63,017 bases of DNA from Glycomyces tritici (GCF_030403505.1 NZ_JAUEMJ010000016.1:1-63017); one strand, 5' to 3'. Positions 15,543 through 24,093 are shown, counted from the stretch's first letter. Translations and numbers: made by a program. The notes: generated by a model from the sequence alone, not told the origin.

Positions 15543-16967
15543 TCAATCCAATCGATCCATAGTGGTGAGTTCATCCAAAGCTTCACGGGCGAGCTGCCGT
15601 TGCTCCCGGGCGCGAGCGGCGGCAGAGGACGCCATGAGGGCGTCAGCCTCGGTGTGCCAGCCGGTGCCGTCATAGCGGAGGTAGTTGACGAGGACGATCG
15701 TTTCAGTCGGATCGGTGTCAACCTCGTGTTGACAGCGAATCCATTGCGCGCGTGCGTCTCTGAGCGCACCGAAGGTGGTCGACCAGGCGCGCGCCTTGGT
15801 CATGAAGTGGCCGCCGAAGCCGAGCATGTGCGCCCACTTACGAAGCCGGATCCATTCCCCGCCTTCGGAACCGAGCCGCCAGCACGCGGCGATGAGACGG
15901 GCGATGTGGTCGCCTTCGGGGTCGGCGTAGACGGAGACGGTGGCCTCGGTGAGGCGGCCGGACAGGTGGCCGGTGTCCTCGGTGGCTTTGGTGGCGTACT
16001 TGGCGAGGTAGCCCGCCACATGGTTCTCACTCAACTCGTCATCGCCGAGTTCGACCTGGCGGACATCGACTTGCGCACCCCAGCGGATGAGCCAGCCCTC
16101 AGGGCGTTTGTCGTGTTCCTCGGTGCGGAAGCTGGTCGAGGCGGCGGCATCGGCAACGAGTGCAGCAATGGCCTCGGCGTCGAGGGCGGCAGGCGGCGGC
16201 AGGATCGCGTCACTGCCGGGCATGCGACCGTCGAGGCGGATTAGCGCGTGGAAGTGAACGGCACCGCGACGCTGGAACTCCGCGACCTTGACGTAGCGCA
16301 GCCGCACCGAGGCCGGGTCGATGCCGTGGGCCTTGGCGAGGCGCGACAATCCGCGGTCGATGTTGATGCGGGTGCGCCGCCACAGTTCGCCGGAGGCGAC
16401 GTTCCAGACGACTTGGGCGTCATGGTCGTAGCAGTCCAGGCACAGCGGCTGGCCGATCTGGCCGGCGCTTTCGTCGTGCCGGGTGTGGCAGGCCAGTCGG
16501 ACGTCATGGGGGCAGGTCACGGCGTCACGACGCGCGCGGCAGGGCCGGACTTTGCCTGAGGCGGTGAGCGTGTGCGTGTGGACGGGTCCGAAGGCGGGGG
16601 CGGTGAGGGTGACGAACAGTGCCGGATGAGCGGTGACCGTCTCGGGGACGCCTTTGCCGCCGGTCATGCCGGAGCGCACGAGGTGGAAAGCGTCGTGTTG
16701 GTAGGTCTTGGCGCAGGTGGGGCAGAGGGAAGCCCGGCGCGTGCCGCAGGCCTTGTAGATGATGCCGTCGGGCATGGAGCCGGTGGACCGGGCGGAGAGG
16801 ACTTGGCCCGTGGACTCATTGACGGTGTGGAGATCGCCGCGAAGGCGTACCGGGTTGGAGCATCCAGCGGCACCGGCGACGTGCGAGAGCCATGGTTCCC
16901 AACCGGTCGACTCGGACCGGGCGATGATGTCGGCGGCGAAGCCGGGTCGAATGGTGCTTGTAGGCAA
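15543..16967 (-). CDS. repSA: RepSA-type rolling-circle replication initiator
   Basis: 474 residues starting at TTG 16967, which is well placed behind GGAGG in GGAAGGAGGACACC. It carries the HUH motif in GAVHFHALIRLDG near residue 238, the catalytic Tyr motif VAGYLAKYATK near 318, and several Cys pairs (CPTCAK, CLDCYD, CRARRD). It nicks the double-strand origin of the excised element. The family is diagnostic of pSAM2-type AICEs and allows replication after excision. Confidence 0.93.
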   Translation of the reverse strand: MPTSTIRPGFAADIIARSESTGWEPWLSHVAGAAGCSNPVRLRGDLHTVNESTGQVLSARSTGSMPDGIIYKACGTRRASLCPTCAKTYQHDAFHLVRSGMTGGKGVPETVTAHPALFVTLTAPAFGPVHTHTLTASGKVRPCRARRDAVTCPHDVRLACHTRHDESAGQIGQPLCLDCYDHDAQVVWNVASGELWRRTRINIDRGLSRLAKAHGIDPASVRLRYVKVAEFQRRGAVHFHALIRLDGRMPGSDAILPPPAALDAEAIAALVADAAASTSFRTEEHDKRPEGWLIRWGAQVDVRQVELGDDELSENHVAGYLAKYATKATEDTGHLSGRLTEATVSVYADPEGDHIARLIAACWRLGSEGGEWIRLRKWAHMLGFGGHFMTKARAWSTTFGALRDARAQWIRCQHEVDTDPTETIVLVNYLRYDGTGWHTEADALMASSAAARAREQRQLAREALDELTTMDRLD

Positions 16968-17055
16968 GGTGTCCTCCTTCCAAGTGCGGGCAGGCGTGTT
17001 GTGACCCCGTCCGGCGGCTCGTGCGTAATAAAGGAGCGGCCGGACAGGGCGCTAT

Positions 17056-17379
17056 TCAGTCCTCGTCGTCGAGGTAGACCCAGCCGAAGCAACGGCACAG
17101 GTCTTCGGGATAGGGGTTGTCCCGCACGAAGTCGGGATACGAACAGAAGCCGCAGACCACCAAGACGATGTCGAGGGGTTCGGGCTGGTCGAGGTTGCCG
17201 CCGTTGACATGCAGCACGAAGTGGCATTCGGGGCACTTGTAGACCCGGTAGCAGCGTTCGCCGTTGAAGTGGGGCGGGTCGACCGGTTCGGGGTACTGGC
17301 ATTCGCCCGCAGCTCCGGTGATGTCGCCGAGGATCGGCTGCCGGTAGTGGTGAGCCAAGGTGATGGGTTCGGTTGGCAT
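17056..17379 (-). CDS. small zinc-finger-like AICE protein
   Basis: 107 residues, acidic. Two Cys pairs (KCPECHF and VCGFCSY) plus a later C-R-C suggest a zinc ribbon. Unknown function; small cysteine-rich proteins are common between rep and tra genes of AICEs. It stands alone, with gaps of 88 and 84 bases on either side. Confidence 0.7.
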   Translation of the reverse strand: MPTEPITLAHHYRQPILGDITGAAGECQYPEPVDPPHFNGERCYRVYKCPECHFVLHVNGGNLDQPEPLDIVLVVCGFCSYPDFVRDNPYPEDLCRCFGWVYLDDED

Positions 17380-17463
17380 ACTGGTTTTCGCCTTTCAATC
17401 GCGATGGTTGGCAGGTTGTTGCCGGGGCGCGGCGGTTGTGGAAGATTGGCCGCGCCCTCGGCG

Positions 17464-17745
17464 CTAGGTGTCGGAGTTGGGATCCCGTTGATCGGGGATG
17501 GCCTTGCCCCAGCGCTGCTGGGCGGCCTGCCTGGACATGCCGATACGTTCGGCGATTTCAGCCCAGGAGTAGCCAAAGGCGCGAAGGCCCTTGACTGCGT
17601 TAGTGATGGCTTCATCAAGCGAGGCTGAGAGCTCAAGGAGCTCGGGAAGTGCGTCCACGTCACCCTCAGCGACCCGGCGCCCATAGGCGCGGATGATGCG
17701 GCGGGCGAAGCCGTTGAACTCGCGGTTCTCGACCATTACGATCAC
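17464..17745 (-). CDS. small helix-turn-helix protein
   Basis: About 93 residues. The C-terminal half has a sigma-70 region-4-like HTH: AFGYSWAEIAERIGMSRQAAQQRWGKA. The N-terminal half is a helical arm. Start GTG 17745 overlaps the upstream stop, or ATG 17736. Probably a DNA-binding regulator of the element's transfer genes. Confidence 0.78.
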   Translation of the reverse strand: MIVMVENREFNGFARRIIRAYGRRVAEGDVDALPELLELSASLDEAITNAVKGLRAFGYSWAEIAERIGMSRQAAQQRWGKAIPDQRDPNSDT

Positions 17746-18293
17746 CGGTCCCCGTTGCCGAGGTTGGCGAAGGCGTTGGCCCAGTCCGGCTGAGCAGGCT
17801 CAGCGGCGACGGCAGAGCGCTCGGCTTGGAGGCTCGGCACGTCGATCGGATCCGAGGAGGCGACCGGGGCCGACTCCCTCCAATCCGGTTCCGCAAATGA
17901 GGCCACCGGCGATTCGGCCGGCTGCGCCTCAGCGGGCCGCGAGAGTACGACCTTGACCAGGGTCAAGAACCCCAGGGCCGAAGCCGAAGCGGCGAGCCAA
18001 CCGACAACAGTCGGTTCAGCGTCGAGGACTTGGGCCCCAAGCGAGAGGGCGATGAAGAACATCATCATCGCCATCACGGACTTGACCTTGTGGCCGCCGT
18101 TGCGGCGGCGGCGTCGCACCTCGAGACCGAGGGCGATCACCATCAGTTCGATGGTCACCGCGTTGACCCAGCCGACCCAGGAGGGCTGACCGGCCGCGAC
18201 GGTGGCGTCGTGGACGTGGGTGAAGGAGACCGCGCCAGCGGCCACACCCATGGACAGCATGATGACGGTTTGCACGCCGTCTTCGAGTTTCAT
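17742..18293 (-). CDS. DUF2637 (SpdB-like) membrane protein
   Basis: 183 residues from ATG 18293, overlapping the upstream stop in an ATGA. Four hydrophobic segments (about 7-25, 35-53, 63-82, 88-106) with the family signature SFTHVHDATVAAGQPSWVGWVNAVTIELM, then a Pro/Ala/Ser-rich cytoplasmic tail. DUF2637 proteins are linked to intramycelial plasmid spreading (Spd) in Streptomyces elements. Confidence 0.88.
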   Translation of the reverse strand: MKLEDGVQTVIMLSMGVAAGAVSFTHVHDATVAAGQPSWVGWVNAVTIELMVIALGLEVRRRRRNGGHKVKSVMAMMMFFIALSLGAQVLDAEPTVVGWLAASASALGFLTLVKVVLSRPAEAQPAESPVASFAEPDWRESAPVASSDPIDVPSLQAERSAVAAEPAQPDWANAFANLGNGDR

Positions 18294-18607
18294 TTCTGGC
18301 TCCTTGGCTTCTGCCACTGCACGCCGGTGCAGTAGTCGCATTTCTTGGAGTGCTCGACCGTTGGCACGGTCTCTTCGCCGCAGACCTCGCACGCCCGCAT
18401 TTCCCAGCCCTCGAAGGGCAGGGATAGGAGGAGGTGCCTGTCGTCGTCGGCGAGTTCGGTTCCGGTCATGTGCACGTCGCAGATGACGCAGAGGAACCGC
18501 ATTCGGGAAAGATCGGGCTCCCACGGGGGAAGCGAGTCGATCTGCTTGACGCGATGCAGTGGCATCGCTTCGCGGAAGATGGCGAACGCGGCGAGGAGAT
18601 CGGTCAT
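18290..18607 (-). CDS. small cysteine-rich zinc-binding protein
   Basis: 105 residues from ATG 18607 (ATGA overlap with the upstream stop). CVICDVH, CEVCGEE and CDYCTG are three CxxC knuckles, indicating a zinc-ribbon-type fold. It is coupled to the genes on both sides. Probable accessory transfer protein; function unknown. Confidence 0.72.
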   Translation of the reverse strand: MTDLLAAFAIFREAMPLHRVKQIDSLPPWEPDLSRMRFLCVICDVHMTGTELADDDRHLLLSLPFEGWEMRACEVCGEETVPTVEHSKKCDYCTGVQWQKPRSQK

Positions 18608-18963
18608 CGCGCGCCGCCTTCGAAGCAGTCGAGGCATTCGCCGTAGCGCTTGGGGATGTAGTAGCCGTATTCCGTCTGGCATGACGGGCAGGTCGACAGA
18701 GCGACCCACGCTTTCATCAGGGCCCGCAGTTGGGCGTCGGTAGCCGGGCGCTTGGGCACGGGCAGGTCACGCCTATAGAGGTAGGCGACTCGGTTACCGC
18801 GACGCCAGAAGATCTGGCCTGCGATGGGTTGCCGCCCAGGCGTAAGACCTTCAGCGGCGAGTTGTCGGCGGGTGTACAGTCCGACCGGCGCGCAGCGGTA
18901 GTTGAACGTCGGCAATCCGCCGTGGCGGATGCCTTCAGGGTCATCGAATTCGGTCCGGAACAA
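18604..18963 (-). CDS. RRQRL-motif zinc-binding protein
   Basis: 119 residues from TTG 18963, with AGGAGGAG suitably placed upstream. YTRRQLAAEGL corresponds to the RRQRL signature; AYLYRRDLPVPKRPAT and CPSCQTEYGYYIPKRYGECLDC are also family-typical. These proteins are widespread in AICEs and Streptomyces plasmids next to Spd genes. Role unknown, possibly nucleic-acid binding. Confidence 0.85.
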   Translation of the reverse strand: MFRTEFDDPEGIRHGGLPTFNYRCAPVGLYTRRQLAAEGLTPGRQPIAGQIFWRRGNRVAYLYRRDLPVPKRPATDAQLRALMKAWVALSTCPSCQTEYGYYIPKRYGECLDCFEGGAR

Positions 18964-19004
18964 TGCACACTCCTCCTCTCTGTGTCATTCGTGGTTATTG
19001 CTGC

Positions 19005-19063
19005 GTGAGCGTCGGGGCCTCGAACCCCGAAGATTGCCGATCGCTCTACCAGTAAGCCGCTAC
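19005..19063 (-). other. degenerate tRNA-like sequence
   Basis: Read on the minus strand it has a D arm (GCTT ACTGGTA GAGC), a perfect T arm (TCGGGG TTCGAGG CCCCGA) and a 3' acceptor strand CGCTCAC that pairs with an upstream GTAGCG if one base is bulged. A normal anticodon stem cannot be formed. It is likely a decayed or minimal tRNA gene inside the AICE; a structured element mimicking a tRNA is also possible. Confidence 0.4.
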
Positions 19064-19066
19064 GGC

Positions 19067-19282
19067 TTACCTGTTCTTGATCTCGATCTCCACAATCCGG
19101 TGCACCCGGATGAGCGTGGTCGAATCGTTAACCGTCACGTCACCTCGGAAGATGTGGTTGTCGATGGCGATCATGTCGCCTTCCTTGAAGTCCGCAATTA
19201 CGGCAGCGGCGTTCTCGTCAGTGGTGACGTAGTGATTTACGTTCTTGTCCTCACCGTCGAGCGTCACTTTGAGGTGCTTCAT
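19067..19282 (-). CDS. small AICE protein of unknown function
   Basis: 71 residues from ATG 19282 (GAGGGC upstream), MKHLKVTLDGEDKNVNHY onward, predicted mostly beta. Base composition is clearly lower in G+C than its neighbours. An 8-bp hairpin (19052-19070) overlaps its TAA stop and may terminate it. It lies between two tRNA-like segments. No assignment possible. Confidence 0.65.
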   Translation of the reverse strand: MKHLKVTLDGEDKNVNHYVTTDENAAAVIADFKEGDMIAIDNHIFRGDVTVNDSTTLIRVHRIVEIEIKNR

Positions 19283-19371
19283 TTCTTGCCCTCTTTCCTT
19301 TGTTATCAATGCCTCATCAGCAGGACGCAGTACTAGCCCGTGTGCGATTAGTGCTGGGATTCCTTACGTCG

Positions 19372-19459
19372 TGGACGCCGGGGAATCGAACCCCGGGTGA
19401 ACCATTCGCCCTGGAGTGCCGTCAACTGCTCGTTGACATCTGTTGGCGCTGACGGCACT
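19372..19459 (-). other. second T-arm-bearing tRNA-like segment and inverted repeat
   Basis: On the minus strand CGGGG TTCGATT CCCCG is a perfect T arm (19379-19395), preceded by a possible anticodon-like stem GGGCG / CACCC. A complete cloverleaf cannot be drawn. Next to it, AGTGCCGTCA (19415-19424) and TGACGGCACT (19450-19459) form a 10-bp inverted repeat just past the stop of the FtsK-like gene, a possible terminator. Confidence 0.35.
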
Positions 19460-19463
19460 CGCT

Positions 19464-20267
19464 CTAGGCAGAGGCCCTGTGGCCCCGAAGCTGCGCAGCG
19501 AAGGCCGCGACAGTCTGAATCTCTTCGTCGGTCATCCAGGCCGCCCGCATCCGTTGCGGTGCATTCCCCTCGGCGAGGAGGAAGGAGTCCCCGGGCTTCT
19601 TGGGGTCCAGGCTCATTGCGTTGTAGCCCGCTTCGGCCCAACCGGCCCCGAGGGCGACATCCGAGGAGCCGGGCGTGGTCGCGCGGCCGGTCCACCGGTA
19701 GGCGAACAGGTCGCGCAGTGCGGTCGGCAGGATGTCGAAGGAGGCACGCTGCGTGCCCATGATCGGGATGATCGCCGCTGCCCGTCCCCGGGCAACCACG
19801 TCACGGAAGAGCGCGGAGAACAGCTCCTGCTCGACCTTGGTTCCCGCGACCGAGGTGTAGTACGCGACCTCATCGAGGAAGAGCACCCACGCCGGTTCGG
19901 CCGGCGACGGGACGAGCTTGCGGATCCGGTTGCGCGACATCCAGTCGTAGCGGCGGTCCATGAGCTTCTGGATCCACAGCATCGTCTGAAGCGCCTTGCG
20001 CATTTCCGGGCCCACGAACACGTCCATGACATCGGTCCAGGGCATCAGCTCGACCAACTTGGCGTCGAAGCCGAGCATTCGCGCGTCCGGCATCAGTGAC
20101 ACCTGCGCGATCATGTTGTTCATCAGCCCCGACTTGCCCGAGCCGGGCTCGCCATTGAGCATCATGTTCTTGCCGTACATGGTGACGTTGACGGCCTCGT
20201 TCGAAGCCGACCGGCCCAGGTAGATGGGGTCTTTGATCGACATGACCGGTCCCAGTGCGATGTTCAT
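19464..20267 (-). CDS. FtsK/SpoIIIE-like transfer ATPase (TraB C-terminal module)
   Basis: 267 residues, essentially only the RecA-like motor: Walker A GEPGSGKSG near residue 39, Walker B WVLFLDEVAYY near 127, and the sensor region PIMGTQRASFDILPTALRD. It lacks the membrane domain of full-length TraB/TraSA, which appears to be supplied by the separate upstream gene (20396-21364). Function: pumping of double-stranded element DNA during mycelial conjugation. The short C-terminal stretch after about 235 may include the recognition helix region. Confidence 0.88.
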   Translation of the reverse strand: MNIALGPVMSIKDPIYLGRSASNEAVNVTMYGKNMMLNGEPGSGKSGLMNNMIAQVSLMPDARMLGFDAKLVELMPWTDVMDVFVGPEMRKALQTMLWIQKLMDRRYDWMSRNRIRKLVPSPAEPAWVLFLDEVAYYTSVAGTKVEQELFSALFRDVVARGRAAAIIPIMGTQRASFDILPTALRDLFAYRWTGRATTPGSSDVALGAGWAEAGYNAMSLDPKKPGDSFLLAEGNAPQRMRAAWMTDEEIQTVAAFAAQLRGHRASA

Positions 20268-20319
20268 CGTGCAATCTCCTTAGTGAAATCGGTGCATCTA
20301 TCGATGCGTGAGTTTTGGT

Positions 20320-20364
20320 GGTGGGAGCCGGTACTTGGCCTCTCTGGCTTCCACGGCTCCCACC
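20320..20364 (-). terminator. inverted repeat between the two transfer genes
   Basis: GGTGGGAGCCG and CGGCTCCCACC, 11-bp perfect arms separated by 23 bases, in the 128-bp gap between the two tra-type genes. Could be an attenuator, terminator or cis site. Confidence 0.4.
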
Positions 20365-20395
20365 GTGAGCAGCCCCAGTTGGGGAGCTTTTTGGG

Positions 20396-21364
20396 TTAGA
20401 CCCAGGCGGGCATGTCGCCCTCGTCCGGGTTCTCATCGGGTGCGGTGGTCTGGCCGTCATCGGCCTTGCGCTGACGCGGTTTGCGACCGCCCTTGGTGCC
20501 CAGCAGGGCATCCAGTTCGGCGTTCACCGACTCCGGTGTCAGGTCGACGCCTTCGGAGTCGTCCACCCGGCGGTACTCGACCGGGTAGGAATCGGGATCG
20601 ATGCCTTCGAGCATCTCGGTGACTGGCATGGCCACGCCCTCAGCGAGGACGTCACGGCGACGGATGTCCACGACCACGTAGGCCGCTTTCGACCCGGCCA
20701 TTTCGGCCGATGCCTCGTGTGCCCAGCACACCGAAGCGAGTTCGGTGAGACGGTCCCGCAGATCGTCCAAGGTGAGGTCACCGCGCAGCCAAAGCCACAC
20801 ACGCTCACCGGAATCCGTGGGACAAGCCCACAGGATCAGCGGCATCACCGAACCGCGAACGCCCTTGCCCTCAATGAAGGCATCGCAGGCGACACGGATG
20901 CGGTGGCGCACGATCATGCACCAGGCCCAACGGACCAGGAACCGGCACACCGGGCGGAACAGCCACGGCACACCGATCAGCAGGAGCGTCGCGCCAAGAG
21001 CGACCAGCGGTCCCGCCCAAGCGTTGAGCAACGCCCAGACGCTGACCACCAGGGCCAGGACGACCAGCTCTCCGGCCCAGTGCCACGCCATGCGCAGCCC
21101 CGGCCAGATCAGCACCAAGCCAGCGGCGACGAAGCCGGTGGCGAAGGCGACGACGACCGCCAGGAGGAACGCCGCAGCGCCATCCTTGACCGTCAGAGCG
21201 ATCGCGAAGGCGACCAGGCCAGCGAAGACGCCAGCGAGGATGCCGACGATCTTGGCCCGGCGCTTCGCCGAGTCGATCTCGAAGGTATCGATGATGGTCT
21301 GACCAGCACGAACACCCGAGCGGGAACGCCCGGAGCTGGCACGGTTGCTACCATTACGAGGCAT
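20396..21364 (-). CDS. membrane partner of the transfer ATPase
   Basis: 322 residues from ATG 21364 (AAGGAG upstream). A basic Ser/Arg-rich N-terminus leads to four hydrophobic segments between about residues 45 and 140 (IVGILAGVFAGLVAFAIALT; FLLAVVVAFATGFVAAGLVL; LVVLALVVSVWALLNAW; PLVALGATLLLIGVPWLF). A soluble domain with WACPTDSGERVWLWLRGDLTLDDL and a charged tail follow. This is the usual N-terminal architecture of TraB-like pumps, here encoded apart from the ATPase. Confidence 0.82.
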   Translation of the reverse strand: MPRNGSNRASSGRSRSGVRAGQTIIDTFEIDSAKRRAKIVGILAGVFAGLVAFAIALTVKDGAAAFLLAVVVAFATGFVAAGLVLIWPGLRMAWHWAGELVVLALVVSVWALLNAWAGPLVALGATLLLIGVPWLFRPVCRFLVRWAWCMIVRHRIRVACDAFIEGKGVRGSVMPLILWACPTDSGERVWLWLRGDLTLDDLRDRLTELASVCWAHEASAEMAGSKAAYVVVDIRRRDVLAEGVAMPVTEMLEGIDPDSYPVEYRRVDDSEGVDLTPESVNAELDALLGTKGGRKPRQRKADDGQTTAPDENPDEGDMPAWV

Positions 21365-21470
21365 GGCAGCACTCCTTTCCGCCCCCTTGGGGGCAAGGGA
21401 TGGTTGCTTGTTGGAAACCGGGGAGCCGGTCGAGTTCTTGGTCGGATTTGGACCGGTTCCCCAGTGCCGC

Positions 21471-21779
21471 TTAAGCGGCGAGTTTGATTTCGGTGGTGGC
21501 TTCGCCCTCCAGGACGAACTTGGACCGGCGGATTGCCGGAGCGTTGTCAAGCGTCCGTTGACGGTTGACATCGCGCTCGGTCGCGTCGGCGAGCTGGTGC
21601 AGCGCCTCAGCGAGCTTGCGGAGACTGGCGGGCGAACCGAACAGGCTCAGCTCCCAGTTGTCCTCTCTCCAGGTCCCCACGGTCAGCACCCCGCATTCGG
21701 AGTGGTGAACGCTGGACCGCAGGCCCATACCCTCTTTGAGGTGAGCGCCGAACGTGGCGTTCATCGGGAAGTCGTGCAT
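21471..21779 (-). CDS. conserved AICE protein, unknown
   Basis: 102 residues from ATG 21779, behind GAGAGGATC. No known domain; mixed alpha/beta prediction with SVHHSECGVLTVGTW and a helical ASLRKLAEALHQLADATE. Probably co-transcribed with the transfer genes downstream. Confidence 0.7.
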   Translation of the reverse strand: MHDFPMNATFGAHLKEGMGLRSSVHHSECGVLTVGTWREDNWELSLFGSPASLRKLAEALHQLADATERDVNRQRTLDNAPAIRRSKFVLEGEATTEIKLAA

Positions 21780-21821
21780 GGCAGATCCTCTCGGGATCAA
21801 GAGGCGTAAGCCTCAGGGTGA

Positions 21822-22133
21822 CTACTTACCGGCGAGATTGATCGCAGAGGCCCGGTACGCCGTGCCGAGGGTGCCCTGCTTGGAGACCCACGGGACCGCT
21901 TCCAGGTCGACGACCGAGACCGGCTTCCCCTTGGGGAGGTTCGGCTTCTCACCAGTGGTGACGACCTTGATGACCGACGCACCCTCGTCCTCGGACGAGC
22001 CGAGCGCGATGAGTTCGGTGGTCCACTTCAGCGAACCGTCCTTGTCGGTCTGGTGCTTGCCGTCGTACTCCTTGGCCACCGGGGCCAGCGACACCATGAA
22101 AGTCACGTCCGAGACATCCAGCTTGAGCTTCAT
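21822..22133 (-). CDS. conserved AICE protein, unknown
   Basis: 103 residues, beta-rich: MKLKLDVSDVTFMVSLAPVA, then KPVSVVDLEAVPW. Proteins of this kind precede tra genes in many AICEs but have no assigned function. It is the first gene of the long leftward block and is divergent from the XRE regulator. Confidence 0.72.
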   Translation of the reverse strand: MKLKLDVSDVTFMVSLAPVAKEYDGKHQTDKDGSLKWTTELIALGSSEDEGASVIKVVTTGEKPNLPKGKPVSVVDLEAVPWVSKQGTLGTAYRASAINLAGK

Positions 22134-22255
22134 AGCCCTACCTCTTCCTTGTCGTTTTGCTTGACCCGCTTGGGCCCCAACCCAGGTGATCCGGGCTGAT
22201 GACTCAAGAATGAGGCTTCAAAGAGGACACATTCACCACCGCATGGGACTTCTCA

Positions 22256-22296
22256 GGACGTCTCAATACTGTTAGACTCGTCCCTAGACGTCCCTA
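22256..22296. promoter_or_regulatory. divergent control region with repeated TAGAC(NN)GTCCCTA motif
   Basis: In the 186-bp gap between the leftward block (from 22133) and the rightward regulator (22320). TAGACTCGTCCCTA at 22273-22286 and TAGACGTCCCTA at 22285-22296 are overlapping direct repeats, and a related GGACGTCT lies at 22256. Likely binding sites of the XRE regulator controlling both directions. Confidence 0.5.
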
Positions 22297-22319
22297 CTTC
22301 AGAGGTGAAGGACAGCGGT

Positions 22320-23084
22320 ATGAACGAACGGCTCCGGAGCGCGATCCATGCGCAGGGCATGACCCCCGCCCAACTTGCTCAGACGATCGGAGTCGACCCG
22401 AAGTCGGTCGAACGCTGGATCACCAAGGGGCGCAACCCATACGCGAAGACGCGGGCCGCAGTCGCTCTGGCGTTGCAGCAGAGCGAGAACTACCTCTGGC
22501 CTGATGCCCTTCCTGAGCAGAAAGCGAAGCTGGTCAGTGAGTCTGAGCTGGTGCACACCTATGCGAAGCGGAACGATGTCCCAGCGGAGCTGTGGTCTCG
22601 GATCTTCAGGCAAGCGACGCGGCACATCGGAGTCCTTGCCTACGCTGGCCTGTTCCTCCCCGAGGGCGATGCTGGCTTGGTGCCGCTCCTCAAAGCAAAG
22701 GCCGCTGAGGGCGTGAAGGTCTCGATCCTTCTCGGGGATCCCAAATCGACCGCGGTCGAGCTCCGCGGCGAGGAGGAAGGCGTCGGCAAAGGTATGCAGC
22801 GCCGTATCGAGGCCGTGTTGCCGTTCTACCAGCAGCTTGAGGGCACGCCGGGAATCTGGGTCGGGTTCCACGACACAACCTTGTACAACAGCATCTATTG
22901 GTGTGACTCCGAGATGCTGGTGAACACCCACGTCCTCGGGTGCTACGCCTCCCACGCTCCGGTCATGCACCTGAAGGAGCTGCCAGGCGGTGGCATGTTC
23001 CGCACCTTTACCGAGTGCTTCGAGCGGGTCCTCGCAAATTCGGTCAATATCTGGACAGGTCAACAAGGTACGATGCGCCCATGA
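22320..23084 (+). CDS. XRE-family regulator with phospholipase-D-like C-terminal domain
   Basis: 254 residues from ATG 22320 (GAAGGA upstream). Residues 1-60 form a Cro/C1-type HTH (MTPAQLAQTIGVDPKSVERWITKGRNP). From about 75 the sequence resembles a PLD-like sensor domain: HIGVLAYAGLFLP, VKVSILLGDPKS and a late VNTHVLGCY. This XRE-PLD protein with a following NUDIX gene is a recurring pair in AICEs. It probably controls excision and transfer. Its stop overlaps the NUDIX start in an ATGA. Confidence 0.88.
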   Translation: MNERLRSAIHAQGMTPAQLAQTIGVDPKSVERWITKGRNPYAKTRAAVALALQQSENYLWPDALPEQKAKLVSESELVHTYAKRNDVPAELWSRIFRQATRHIGVLAYAGLFLPEGDAGLVPLLKAKAAEGVKVSILLGDPKSTAVELRGEEEGVGKGMQRRIEAVLPFYQQLEGTPGIWVGFHDTTLYNSIYWCDSEMLVNTHVLGCYASHAPVMHLKELPGGGMFRTFTECFERVLANSVNIWTGQQGTMRP

Positions 23085-23551
23085 CCCGCGTCGACCACAT
23101 CAACGATCCGAACGCGCCCGAGCCGAACAGCGTGGTTCCGTCGACCACAGCGTTCATCGAAGACGGGGCCGGACGGATTGTGTTGATCCAGCGGAGCGAC
23201 AACGAGGATTGGGCGATGCCAGGCGGAGCCCACGACTTCGGTGAGACGATCAGCCAGACTGCCGTTCGCGAGGCGAAGGAAGAGACCGGTCTCGACATCG
23301 AGATCACCGGCCTCATCGGGATATACACAGACCCGGGCCACCTCTCGGAGTACAGCGATGGCGAAGTCCGGCAGCAGTTCTCGCTCTGCTTCCGTGCTGT
23401 GCCGATCGGCGGCGAGATCCAAACCAGCGAGGAATCCCTCAAGGTCCAGTGGTTCAGCGAAGCAGAAACAGCCTCAGTGAGGATCAATTCCTCAATGAGG
23501 CTGCGCATCAAACACGGGTTCCAGGGTCTGGCTGAGCCCTACATCGGCTGA
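23081..23551 (+). CDS. NUDIX hydrolase
   Basis: 156 residues. Complete Nudix box: GAHDFGETISQTAVREAKEE followed by TGL. It hydrolyses nucleoside-diphosphate derivatives; in AICEs this gene is conserved next to the regulator and has been proposed to act in signalling or nucleotide-pool sensing. ATG 23081 is translationally coupled to the XRE gene. It ends 13 bases inside the convergent HD gene. Confidence 0.93.
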   Translation: MTRVDHINDPNAPEPNSVVPSTTAFIEDGAGRIVLIQRSDNEDWAMPGGAHDFGETISQTAVREAKEETGLDIEITGLIGIYTDPGHLSEYSDGEVRQQFSLCFRAVPIGGEIQTSEESLKVQWFSEAETASVRINSSMRLRIKHGFQGLAEPYIG

Positions 23552-24093
23552 TGACCCAGTTCCCGCTGGACCGTCCGCACCCCGTCGATGAGCGAAGGCT
23601 CGGCCCGCGAGATGAACCGGAACACCAGGTGCTCAGGACCGTAGCGTGACTTGATCTCCGCGAGCCGTTCCTCAATCTCGAAGTCTTGACCGTCAGGACC
23701 GGTTGTCATGTCGCAGTACAACAGTGCGTCTGTGATGAGGGTCTTCTCGTTCGGGAACTCACCCAACTCTGCCCGAAGATCGCGCTCATCCGCCTCAAGG
23801 CAGGCGCACGAGTGGTTGGCAACTAGGTTCACAATGCGAGCATCCCAACCATGACGTTGCAGCCAGCGTGCACCGTCCAGTGGGTGAAAGCCGGTGTCGA
23901 CAATGCTTGGGGCGTAACCGATGTCATGCAGGATTGCGGCGATAGCGAGTGCATCGGCATCCGGCTCGGAAAGGATCTTCGGACCGACCGCAAGGGCTTT
24001 GGCACCTACCGCCTGGACGTGTGCCCATCGGCGGGGCAACGCCTCTTGGAGTGCCGCTCGCGATGTCTCGAAAGCTTCATCATAGGTAGTCAT
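23539..24093 (-). CDS. HD-domain phosphohydrolase
   Basis: 184 residues from ATG 24093 (an ATG at 24105 is also in frame). HD signature AILHDIGYAPSI near residue 54, with the upstream helix His in RWAHVQAVG and a distal VANHSCAC. Probably a nucleotide phosphohydrolase; together with the NUDIX enzyme it forms a nucleotide-metabolism pair. A TATAGT at 24104-24109 sits 10 bases before ATG 24093, which suggests a leaderless transcript. Confidence 0.85.
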   Translation of the reverse strand: MTTYDEAFETSRAALQEALPRRWAHVQAVGAKALAVGPKILSEPDADALAIAAILHDIGYAPSIVDTGFHPLDGARWLQRHGWDARIVNLVANHSCACLEADERDLRAELGEFPNEKTLITDALLYCDMTTGPDGQDFEIEERLAEIKSRYGPEHLVFRFISRAEPSLIDGVRTVQRELGHQPM

